Assembly (NCBI GenBank): GCA_026391595.1
Contig: JAPLDY010000169.1
Location: forward strand, 1-38,048
Source: Bacteroidia bacterium
GTDB taxonomy: Bacteria > Bacteroidota > Bacteroidia > Bacteroidales > VadinHA17
Length of the DNA stretch: 38,048 nt
Direction: 5' to 3'
The notes under the pieces were generated by a model. That model was not told the origin of the DNA and searched no databases. It was given only the letters and a program-made list of their open reading frames with translations. Positions 1 to 7,243 of this stretch are shown here, one piece after another. Made by a program: the position numbers and the translations under genes. The number at the start of each line of letters is the position of its first letter. Within the stretch, counting starts at the first letter, position 1.

Positions 1-363
1 TTTATGTTTTACCCTAGCGGCTAAACAAGGTACAGCATCTATTCGCCTATTGTTTTTCTTTACATCGCCAAAATTATGCGCAACAATTATATAATCTAAT
101 TCTTCTTTATCAATGCCTGCTGACTTGATAGCCTCAATAGCAGCATAACTGGCAATATCAGATGTTAGTAAATCGTCTGTTACATATCTTCTTTCTGCAA
201 TAGTCGTAATTTCAAAAAACTTGTCAATTATTTCCTGATTTTCTTTTGGGAGCTTTTCTCCGTCCACATCATAAAATTCATTTATAAGGAAATCCTTATT
301 TTTAATACATTTTGAAGGAATATAATTCCCCGTTCCTGTAATGACGCTATAATATCTATTCAT
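1..363 (-). CDS. 3-oxoacyl-ACP synthase III (KAS III/FabH-like), N-terminal part
   Basis: The minus strand is open for 121 codons from an ATG at 363 to the left edge of the window, so the gene is cut by the window and not by a stop. The start reads MNRYYSVITGTGNYIPSK, the usual opening of KAS III enzymes, followed by ERRYVTDD, an alanine-rich helix (IASYAAIEAI) and YIIVAHNFGD, the strand before the active site. The visible part ends at VPCLAARVKHK, just ahead of where the catalytic cysteine should lie, so activity cannot be judged. KAS III enzymes start fatty acid, or in some Bacteroidota aryl-polyene or resorcinol-type, synthesis by condensing an acyl-CoA with malonyl-ACP. The downstream neighbours that would decide between these are outside the window. 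Family is fairly sure, exact role is not. Confidence 0.8.
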   Translation of the reverse strand, partial: MNRYYSVITGTGNYIPSKCIKNKDFLINEFYDVDGEKLPKENQEIIDKFFEITTIAERRYVTDDLLTSDIASYAAIEAIKSAGIDKEELDYIIVAHNFGDVKKNNRRIDAVPCLAARVKHK

Positions 364-497
364 ATTTAAAGTTCAATATTGTTTTTTTACTGTTTGCTTT
401 TTTAAAGATTTCGTAAAGTTAATTGTTTGTGTGCAAAAATTAATGATAGGATTATATACCTCGCTTTTTTGTGTAATCAAATGGAATACCAGTTGCA

Positions 498-612
498 TTG
501 ACCACTTTTGGTCGGAATAAATTGACCACCCAAACCCAGAGTTAAATCCTTATTGTTTCCAAATGTATGTTAAGTCTTTTCAGATCGTCTTTTGAAGTGG
601 TCAAAGAAGGAC
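498..612 (+). repeat. Degenerate mobile-element-end repeat, copy 1
   Basis: This is the first of three diverged direct copies (others at 772 and 2001). Shared blocks are TGACCAC near the start, a CGGAATAAATTGACCACC-like block, GAGTTAAATCCTTATTGTT, and a GTGGTCAA block near the end. The pattern resembles terminal regions of Bacteroidota IS21-type elements, but no transposase ORF is present, so this is a resemblance only. Between the copies I see no gene I can support. Confidence 0.5.
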
Positions 613-771
613 GGATTTTGAAGAAATCCAAATACTTAGAACTTATTTATTTTCGCTTTTATCAAAACACTTCTGAAACCCAGGAGCGGTTTTTTAAATT
701 ATAATACTTTTATATCGACTCCTCTGATTCTTCTTCTATCTATTCTGTTGTAAGTGAAAAAGCCAGTGGCT

Positions 772-895
772 CTGACCACCTTTAGCCGGAGTAAATTGAC
801 CATCCTTCGTCGGAATTAAGTACTTGTTGTTAAATCATTTATGATTGCTGCAACTGAACCGGCCAGATGTGGTCAAGGTGCCCGGCTTTTACACT
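772..895 (+). repeat. Degenerate mobile-element-end repeat, copy 2
   Basis: Second copy of the repeat. It keeps CTGACCACC, CGGAGTAAATTGACCA, TTAAGTACTTGTTGTTAAA and CCAGATGTGGTCAAGG followed by a CCCGGCTTTT block. It aligns best with copy 3, base for base over most of its length, which shows a common origin rather than chance similarity. Confidence 0.5.
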
Positions 896-1303
896 AAGTA
901 AATCCGGTGCCGAAAACAGGGCAATATATCAGATATTATATTATAGTACTCCTAAGATGGTGGAATATTATGAAAAGGCTAACCAGGGGAAAAGAGATTT
1001 ACTCAGAAGAACTAAATAAAATAGTTGGCATTAGTTATTTGTCCTACCCTCTTTCTTCGGCAGAAATGGGTGTCTTTTTAGTTGGGGCCAGTTTCTATAG
1101 TGAATTCTGTTTAAATTTAAATAAAGGTCGGTTTCAATTTTCACCATTCCAACGATTCCGAACCTCTTCTGGATTCAATGACATTAATATGTTGAAATTT
1201 CAACAAATCATGGCTGACTTTTAACGATCACTTCTGGACTCTGTAAGCCCAAGCTTTTATGGTGATCGTGTCTCCAGCGTCAAATTTGACAGGTCTGGGT
1301 CAA

Positions 1304-1431
1304 TTTAATGGCCCTTTTCCGCCGTATATACCTTCGAAATTCATTAATGTTGCTTATTAGTCGAAATGGGCCATTAAATCTGGATCACACAACATTGGGC
1401 ATATCCAAAATTTGGCTATACATTAGCCAAA
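1304..1431. repeat. Inverted repeat and hairpin in non-coding debris
   Basis: TTTAATGGCCC at 1304-1314 is the exact reverse complement of GGGCCATTAAA at 1368-1378. A second perfect palindrome lies at 1411-1431, with arms TTTGGCTA and TAGCCAAA around a five-base loop. No coding frame here looks convincing. The region 896-1563 otherwise shows only short open frames with no recognisable product. These may be ends of a lost small element. Confidence 0.45.
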
Positions 1432-1563
1432 TCATGAAAAACATTATTATCCATCCAGAAGACCCCGCCACGAGTTTCCTTTCACCTATCTTTACTACTC
1501 TCAATAACAAAACGGTCATAAAAGGTGGTATAACCAAATAAAAATTCTGTTATCGCTGTAACT

Positions 1564-1799
1564 ATGTGGTTTGTTTATATTTTAAGGTGTGCTGATAATT
1601 CTTATTATACAGGATGCACATCCGATCTGGATGATGAATAAATCGTCATTTCAAGAAAGAGAACACTTATATAAAAGTCAGATTGCCAGTTACGCTTGTT
1701 TATTACTCTGCTTTTCAGGATAAGTACAAAGCCTATGAATTCGAAAAATATCTGAAATCAGGTTCGGGTAAAGCATTTTCTAAAAAAAGACTCTTATAA
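1564..1799 (+). pseudogene. GIY-YIG nuclease-domain gene, frameshifted remnant
   Basis: From ATG 1564 the frame reads MWFVYILRCADNSYYTGCTS, the GIY-YIG core, and then hits a TAA at 1639-1641. The rest of the protein continues in another frame up to the TAA at 1797-1799: KVRLPVTLVYYSAFQDKYKA, then YEFEKYLKSGSGKAFSKKRL. It matches the intact paralogue at 15103-15378 nearly block for block (YTGCT, DKYKA, FEKYLKSGSG). The lost middle segment is the one carrying the conserved arginine and histidine of the active site. The gene was therefore the same kind of small single-domain nuclease and is now dead. The 200 bases after it (1800-2000) hold nothing I can identify. Confidence 0.85.
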
Positions 1800-2000
1800 T
1801 ATAAGCCTGATTTTTTTTACTCCAGGTTTACGCCAGGTTCTGATGAGAATTTCTTCTGTTTGTAGCTCTCAAACTCAATTATAGCCAATGTTGTAACGAA
1901 TTGCCGGATCAACGGTATTTTATCATGAGTAACCACTTTCCTCTGGAATCAGGTGCCCGGTTTGACCTGATTTCCCACCCTGACTGGAAAAGCTAATGTC

Positions 2001-2130
2001 CTTTGCCACCTTTGTCCGTCTCAATTTGACCACCAAATGCAGGAGTTAAATACTTGTCGTTAAGAGATGTATTTTAAATACAAATTAACCAGTCAGATAT
2101 GGTCAGCAATCCCGGTTTTTGGATTAACAT
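2001..2130 (+). repeat. Degenerate mobile-element-end repeat, copy 3
   Basis: Third copy of the repeat at 498 and 772. It carries TTTGCCACC, CAATTTGACCACC, GAGTTAAATACTTGTCGTTA, CCAGTCAGATATGGTCA and a CCCGGTTTTT block. It ends against the 3' end of the next gene on the minus strand. Confidence 0.5.
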
Positions 2131-2135
2131 TATAA

Positions 2136-2762
2136 TTAAAAAATATTTTTGATGCAGTACTTAGAAAATAAAACTCCAGCACCAAAGTAGGCGCGTTCGC
2201 TCTGTCCCTTAAATTGCTTGCTTTTTAAATTACTGTTATTGAGTGGACATCGGATACTTGCAACTTTCGTGTTTGGATCACTGGTTTTTACTACATCCAT
2301 ATCTACAATGATATAAACACCTCCCATAAATTCCATGTGGTTTTTCGTATAAATAATAAAAGTATACTCGGCCATTGTATCATTTAAACCAACATTTATA
2401 CCTTTGGATTTGAGTTTCGAGTTAAATCCTTCAATGAATGCTGCTTTAAAATTCTTTTGCGATTCATTCCATTTTTCCAGCCATTGATCTCCCTTACCTG
2501 CTATTTCAGCATTGAATTCCTTAACTCTTTTAGGAATGTATACACTGTCAGGTTCTTCTTTCGCTCCCATCTTTTTTATATGAGGATCTACGATAATATT
2601 AAAAGTTTTTTGGTCTTTCACTACAGATAAATCGCCAGTTATTACATATCCTTTTTGACCACCCGACCATACATTCCGTTTATCTGGCTCTTCCTGACTA
2701 AATAGTTGTAATGAAAATAAAAACAGGATAATGCATGCAATATAAATATTCAAACTTTTCAT
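2136..2762 (-). CDS. Secreted protein of unknown function, 208 aa
   Basis: The protein starts with a clear Sec signal peptide: a short basic start (MKSLNIY), a hydrophobic core, then LQLFSQEEP as the likely cleavage region. No cysteine sits in a lipobox position, so it should be a soluble exported protein. The mature part is a mixed alpha/beta sequence with a long charged helix around residues 80-120 and a C-terminal half that alternates in a beta-strand pattern (YTFIIYTKN, GGVYIIVDMDVV). I do not recognise the family. It stands alone, flanked by mobile-element debris on both sides, with no obvious operon partner. The length, signal peptide and regular codon use argue for a real gene. Confidence 0.65.
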   Translation of the reverse strand: MKSLNIYIACIILFLFSLQLFSQEEPDKRNVWSGGQKGYVITGDLSVVKDQKTFNIIVDPHIKKMGAKEEPDSVYIPKRVKEFNAEIAGKGDQWLEKWNESQKNFKAAFIEGFNSKLKSKGINVGLNDTMAEYTFIIYTKNHMEFMGGVYIIVDMDVVKTSDPNTKVASIRCPLNNSNLKSKQFKGQSERAYFGAGVLFSKYCIKNIF

Positions 2763-2927
2763 AATGATCTTCTTTAGTTTATTTAAACTACTCTCAAATG
2801 ATTACTTATCTTATATAGTCTCAAATTTAAAATAACTTTCTTAATAAAAGAATTTTACAGAATATTTGGTTTATTGAGCCAAAGTCAAATTTATTTTCCC
2901 CACATAATTAATCAAATGGTATGAACC

Positions 2928-3017
2928 CCAGAGCAAGCTCTGGACTCAAAAAACGGTGCAAGCACCGAGGAATTATACCTGCCCTTCGCGTCCGCCGAAG
3001 CTTTACGCGAAGGCGGA
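2928..3017. repeat. Cluster of three REP-like palindromes
   Basis: Three perfect palindromes follow each other: CCAGAGC-AA-GCTCTGG at 2928-2943, CGGTGC-AA-GCACCG at 2954-2967, and a larger one at 2983-3017. The last can fold in two exclusive ways: CCTTCGCG (2983-2990) with CGCGAAGG (3006-3013), or TCCGCC (2991-2996) with GGCGGA (3012-3017). A related CCCGCC/GGCGGG palindrome with AGCTTTA in its loop occurs at 15029-15054. The 2763-3424 gap around it shows no gene; 3018-3330 holds nothing I recognise. Confidence 0.6.
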
Positions 3018-3336
3018 TTAAACGCTACATCAGTTATTATATCTAATAAGGGGGGTTATTACAAATTTATTATGCAGATAAAAATCAACAGATTATGGAG
3101 TAACATAGAAGTTATAAATCAGGACAATACGTGACAGCTTTCAATTCTCGAAATCATAATAAAGTAATATTTCATTGCAAGTCTTTTTCTCTCACAATGC
3201 ACACCCAGCCAACTGTTGCTATAATTTAAAATGCAATGAATAAAAATTCAATCAAAATTTCTTTCCGCCAGCCACCGATAGCAGTACTGTCAATACTTAT
3301 AATTCATCAATAAACATTCCAATTTGGTAAGATTTA

Positions 3337-3368
3337 TTTGACTTGCATTCTTTTCTGTTGTAACTTTC
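3337..3368 (+). promoter_or_regulatory. Predicted Bacteroidota-type promoter
   Basis: TTTG at 3337-3340, a 20-base spacer, then TAACTTTC at 3361-3368. This fits the -33/-7 consensus with one mismatch in the last base. It would start transcription about 45 bases ahead of the ATG at 3425. Confidence 0.4.
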
Positions 3369-3424
3369 ATCATATAATTGACTTACAGTTATTATAGTTG
3401 ATTCATTAACCAATAATAAATAAC

Positions 3425-3934
3425 ATGAAAAATTTATGTTCAATCACAATGATTGCAGTATTCTTTTTACTTTGTGCAATAGGAATACAGGCACAAACTA
3501 CGCAACCGCAACTCAACCAAGTTGAATTGGGGAAACAGTTTATAGGCTCTTGGAAGTGTGACGTTGCCAAAGACACGACTTATACTACAGAACTTACATC
3601 TTTTGGAAATGTTGGCGCATTGGAACAATCTTGGAAGAGTATTACCAAAGGAAACATTTTAAATGAATTTAGGTATCTTTATGGATATGACAAAAAAAGT
3701 GATAAATATATTGTTGCGCAAATTATTAAAAGTTATGCAGGAATTAATCTTCTGGTAATTTGGTTCACATCAAAAAATAAATGCGAAGTAATTCCATTTG
3801 AGTATCTTTCAAATCCAGAAAAAGCCACTACAAAATGGGAATATGAATTAAAATCCCCTGATTTGATGACATACACTGGCATTGAAAATAACAAACCTGT
3901 TTGGACTTTAACATACACTCGCGTGAAAAATTGA
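3425..3934 (+). CDS. Secreted lipocalin-like small protein, 169 aa
   Basis: A signal peptide (MKNLCSITMIAVFFLLCAIG) ends at about IQAQTT. The mature domain opens with LGKQFIGSWKCD, the strand that starts many lipocalin-like and DUF1579-like beta barrels in Bacteroidota. It then runs through short beta strands and ends with WTLTYTRVKN, which would close the barrel. There is no lipobox. Ligand and role are unknown. It is alone behind the predicted promoter at 3337, and a truncated FISUMP gene begins directly after its stop, so the two may share a transcript by accident of rearrangement. Barrel assignment is inference from strand pattern. Confidence 0.65.
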   Translation: MKNLCSITMIAVFFLLCAIGIQAQTTQPQLNQVELGKQFIGSWKCDVAKDTTYTTELTSFGNVGALEQSWKSITKGNILNEFRYLYGYDKKSDKYIVAQIIKSYAGINLLVIWFTSKNKCEVIPFEYLSNPEKATTKWEYELKSPDLMTYTGIENNKPVWTLTYTRVKN

Positions 3935-3940
3935 TTTTAA

Positions 3941-4462
3941 ATATTTATAGCACAGATTTTAATATCATTTGAATCACCAAATGGATGTTTCGCCTATGAA
4001 GGGGATATCACTAAGGTATCAAAATATGGGTATCTCTATGATTGGAAAACTGCAAATAAGGTTTGCCCATCAGGATGGCATTTATCAAGTGATAAGGATT
4101 GGTTAATGTTATTAAAAAGCTTGGGTGTGGAATTGAAATCAACTGTCTATGAAGGATATGATATCGGGTCTCAACTAAAGTCCATTTCGGGTTGGAAAGA
4201 TTCGGGTAATGGTACAAATTCCAGTGGTTTTGACGCCGTTCCAAGCGGAGGTGGAAAATCCATGTCATGGATCGATACTTCCGATGAAACCTCGGTTCTT
4301 GTCACTTATCCAATTGGTGAAAGAGGTTGTTGGTGGACAAGTGGAATGTGGGAAGGAGCTGCAAATATGTTCATGAATTTAAGTTATAAGGATAATTTTC
4401 TATATGGCTTCCCTGCATGGCCAGAAAATCAGTTCTCAGTTAGATGTGTAAAGAATGAATAA
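3941..4462 (+). pseudogene. FISUMP-domain protein, 5'-truncated
   Basis: The C-terminal half of a FISUMP domain (Fibrobacter succinogenes major paralogous domain, C-lectin-like fold) is clear: YGYLYDWKTA, VCPSGWHLSS, SSGFDAVPSGGG, CWWTSG and the terminal FSVRCVKN. The first ATG in frame is at 4106, inside the domain. Conserved residues continue upstream in the same frame to a stop at 3938-3940 with no ATG. The N-terminal third of the domain (normally YKTVKIG..WMAENL) and any signal peptide are missing. FISUMP proteins are normally exported surface proteins, so this is most likely a broken copy. A translated 118-aa product from 4106 is possible but would not fold as a full domain. Confidence 0.7.
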
Positions 4463-4566
4463 TTGTTTTTCAATAAATTTATTCAGGGTATAAAGTAAAA
4501 TTGATTAAATTATCAATATAAGAAATTTGCTTATAAATTGACAATAAAACTAAAGATAAATAACTT

Positions 4567-6114
4567 ATGAAAAAACTACTTTACTTTACTCTATTTTCAA
4601 TAGTTCTATTACTAAATAATTGTACAGTAAAACTTTATGAAATATATTATGATCCTAAATATGATCAAAATTTGACTGTTAAATCCATAGATAATATTGT
4701 TATTACGCCAGTTGAAGAAAGCACGAATATTAAATTTAATATCAGAGGTGATTTTCAGAATAGATTGCCTTTATATAATTCTGAAATCATCAAAAAGACT
4801 GTCAGCACAAAATACTGCTGGTGGCAGGACCTTGGAGCATTAGTAATTTTTGCACCATTTGCTATTGCTTTGTCTCCAATAATAATCCCCGTCTCAATTG
4901 CTAAATCTGGCTCCGAAAAGAATAAGTATTTAGAAGATATCGAAACAGCAATACAAATTAATGGAGATCATTCATTAATTCAAAGTAGTTCAACTATCAA
5001 ATATCAATATAACAAGCTTAATCTGTTAGATTATTACTATTCCTTGTTCCCATTTGTTCAAGGCATCGCTGAATTTAAAGTTGGAGAACCTTATAAAATT
5101 AAAAGCAAGAACACTATGGTTCCATTAAATTCAATTAATCCCTCAGCAACCTTAAATCGAACAAAAGCTATTTCACCCTCAGAAATAAAAGCAACCATCT
5201 ATATAAATAACGAATTAGATAAAACAGGTAACTGTTCTAACTATTTCATCATTGATATGAAATCGCAAGCAATAAAATCTTATTTAAAAGGGGATAGTAT
5301 TATTGATATATGTTTTAAGATTGGAACTAATGAAGAAATCATTAATGGTAAAAATGATTTTTGTTTTCAATACGAAACCAAAAAATTCCTGCCTCCCAAA
5401 AGGATTCTAACGGAAACAATAAATATTAATCCTCCAGATGCAACATTACTGCTTGGTTCTGACCCCCAAAAAATGATTAAAATAAAAAGATTACCCTACA
5501 TCGAAAAATCACCTTTAGATTTCAATCCATCATTGAATGAAAAATACATTAAAGTTGAAAGAAGTGGGTATAAGACTCATCAACAATATCTTAGTAGAAC
5601 AGAAAATGACAGAACAACAATAATAAATTTGGTAGAAATCCAAACTGGATATTTAAAATTGACCTCCTCAGAAAACAATGTTGAGATCTATTTAGATAAT
5701 GAATATCAAGGATTATTGTCAAAACAGACACCTTTTAATAAAAAGATTGAAGTAGGCAATCACCAAGTTTCAGCAAGGAAAAAATTCTTCAAAACAAATA
5801 CTGTAAATGTAATTATTGAACCTAATAGCGTGCTTGCCCATAATTTTAATTTAATACCTGCTACGAGCAATTGGGATGAAAATACTTCCAATACAAAGGT
5901 AATACAGGCAGTAGGGAGTCTAACGGTAGTGACAGAACGAAAGGATCTTGTTGTTTATATTGATGGTAACAAAAAAGTGCCGTCATTTGAAATAACAGAA
6001 ATCGCTGCAGGTGAATATGATATGCGGATTGTGGGGAATGGTATTGATAAAGTGATTCATATTACTATCGAAGATGGCAAAAAAGTTTTCATAGATTTGG
6101 ATAAATACTTTTAA
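4567..6114 (+). CDS. PEGA-domain lipoprotein, 515 aa
   Basis: A lipoprotein signal (MKKLLYFTLFSIVLLLNNC) places the lipidated cysteine at residue 19. A hydrophobic stretch near residues 90-110 (LGALVIFAPFAIALSPIIIP) may be a membrane hairpin or buried segment. The C-terminal half carries PEGA-type beta modules: about 283-350 (INPPDATLLLG, then KYIKVERSGYK), about 354-430 (GYLKLTSSENNVEIYLDNEY, then VGNHQVSARKKFF), and about 448-515 (GSLTVVTERKDLVVYIDGN, then AAGEYDMRIVG). PEGA domains are beta-sandwich modules found in surface-layer and envelope proteins. The N-terminal domain is not recognised. The gene is AT-rich like its surroundings and has no operon partner. Confidence 0.75.
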   Translation: MKKLLYFTLFSIVLLLNNCTVKLYEIYYDPKYDQNLTVKSIDNIVITPVEESTNIKFNIRGDFQNRLPLYNSEIIKKTVSTKYCWWQDLGALVIFAPFAIALSPIIIPVSIAKSGSEKNKYLEDIETAIQINGDHSLIQSSSTIKYQYNKLNLLDYYYSLFPFVQGIAEFKVGEPYKIKSKNTMVPLNSINPSATLNRTKAISPSEIKATIYINNELDKTGNCSNYFIIDMKSQAIKSYLKGDSIIDICFKIGTNEEIINGKNDFCFQYETKKFLPPKRILTETININPPDATLLLGSDPQKMIKIKRLPYIEKSPLDFNPSLNEKYIKVERSGYKTHQQYLSRTENDRTTIINLVEIQTGYLKLTSSENNVEIYLDNEYQGLLSKQTPFNKKIEVGNHQVSARKKFFKTNTVNVIIEPNSVLAHNFNLIPATSNWDENTSNTKVIQAVGSLTVVTERKDLVVYIDGNKKVPSFEITEIAAGEYDMRIVGNGIDKVIHITIEDGKKVFIDLDKYF

Positions 6115-6303
6115 TATAAAATATCGATAGCATATGTAGCTCCCATTATTAATAATTTTATTTAAATCAGTGCCAGTTTTGGTGCCAGTATTTTCACTAT
6201 ATCGGTATAAATCCTTGAAATCTTTTACAATTATTCTGTTACAAAACTAACTGGTACAAACAGATACAAATCTGTGTAAATCCATGGAAACCCTCTTAAG
6301 AAG

Positions 6304-6347
6304 CTCATAATCAGGGGATCGCTGGTTCGATCCCAGCTGGGCCCACA
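6304..6347 (+). other. tRNA 3' half, probable fossil attachment site
   Basis: The bases fit a tRNA from the anticodon loop to the end: loop CTCATAA (anticodon CAT) at 6304, stem TCAGG, variable loop GGATC, T-stem GCTGG, T-loop TTCGATC, T-stem CCAGC, acceptor strand TGGGCCC, then ACA. The 5' half is absent; the bases before 6304 do not pair with it. Tyrosine integrases often recombine in tRNA anticodon loops, leaving such a half at the far end of an island. A matching half lies at 14990. Confidence 0.65.
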
Positions 6348-6366
6348 TAAATAAGAGCGCAAACAG

Positions 6367-6573
6367 TTATATATTGGCTGAATGTGCTTTTTTATTGATG
6401 CATCTACTGAAACTATACTGAAACAAATAAGCTATTTGTTTGATAGGGTCCCAATTCTCCATAAATATGTCAAATGCATCCTTTGAGCACTTGACCTGTA
6501 GCCTGTCTGAAGCTTTTACCTTGGTCCTATAGACAAGTTTTACTTCAGATATATTAGTCTGTTGAGTTTTCAT
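6367..6573 (-). pseudogene. RadC (JAB-domain) gene, N-terminal remnant 1
   Basis: From ATG 6573 the minus strand reads MKTQQTNISEVKLVYRTKVK then ASDR and ENWDP, the characteristic opening of Bacteroidota RadC-family proteins. After about 43 residues (near 6445) the similarity stops and the frame runs through unrelated sequence to a stop at 6367. The whole metal-binding JAB domain is missing, so the gene is dead. RadC genes are frequent passengers of integrative elements. A shorter remnant with the same upstream DNA is at 11695-11775. Confidence 0.75.
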
Positions 6574-6868
6574 ATGAGTTTGATTAGTGAATAAATAGAA
6601 ATGAAAAAGCCCGGCACCAAAGTACAAGGCTAAGATGTTGCAAATTAATATGTTGATATAGAAAATGTTAGGTTATATCGCAATTACAACAAATGCCCTA
6701 ATTGTCTGTTATGAAGCATTTTAAAGCATTGTTGCGTTTCGTTAATGGTAGTATAGGGATATTAAAAGTGTCTCAGAATGGCTAGGAATAGCCTTAAATA
6801 GCGTTGTATTTATGTGGTATATGATTGATAGTCAGTGCTATGAATATAGTGAGGAATTGGGGTAACTA
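6504..6868 (-). repeat. radC-remnant direct repeat, left copy
   Basis: About 365 bases cover the radC start and its upstream DNA and are repeated, diverged, at 11706-12072 in the same orientation. Shared blocks include CATATGAGTT, GAAATGAAAAAGCCCGG, ACCAAAGT, GCGTTTCGTTAAT/GCGTTTTGTTAAT and a TATGATTGATAGTCAGTG/TATAATTGATAATCAGTG block. The pair brackets the M28 peptidase gene. Confidence 0.7.
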
Positions 6869-7243
6869 TTTGTTATTATTATGCTTTTCATAGCACCGAC
6901 TGAGTAAGTCTAGTAATTTTTTAATATCCATCGGAAAATATATACAAATAGTCCAACCGGTGTTGTAGAAATCATAGGATGAAAGCCTCTTTTAAATCCC
7001 TTTTTCGTATACTTTATTACTAGAATGTATCTATAAACTTAAACGCATTTTGATTTCGTCTTACTTAATCTATATGTTAGATGAGTAATAAATCCAGCGA
7101 TTAGGAAGATTGCTGTTGAAACCAGAGTTTTAATTATCGATCCGGATTCCAGAACTTAAAATTACTTTAAGCGATTGATAATAATAATATTGTTTACATT
7201 TATTACGTCATTTGACATGGTGACATACTTATGACATTTTCAC
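6869..7243. other. Gene-poor gap before the M28 peptidase gene
   Basis: No convincing gene. On the minus strand 7155-7039 is open for 38 codons and encodes a hydrophobic stretch (TLVSTAIFLIAGFITHLTYR) followed by a basic tail, which could be the end of a lost small membrane protein. It has no start codon, so I do not call it a gene. I found no consensus promoter for the 7244 gene. Confidence 0.3.

Noticed and set aside
907-1224. 105-codon open frame on the plus strand starting with GTG
   Set aside because: It lies between degenerate mobile repeats, has no recognisable domain, no good start and an unusual composition. I treat it as chance opening of AT-rich debris.
1308-1541. 77-codon open frame on the plus strand
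   Set aside because: It spans the inverted repeat and the hairpin and encodes nothing recognisable; probably non-coding.
6304-6347. Complete tRNA gene
   Set aside because: Only the 3' half from the anticodon loop fits; no 5' acceptor strand, D-arm or 5' anticodon stem precedes it.
7039-7155. Minus-strand 38-codon hydrophobic stretch
   Set aside because: It reads like a membrane helix with a basic tail but has no start codon and no neighbour; kept only as a remark.
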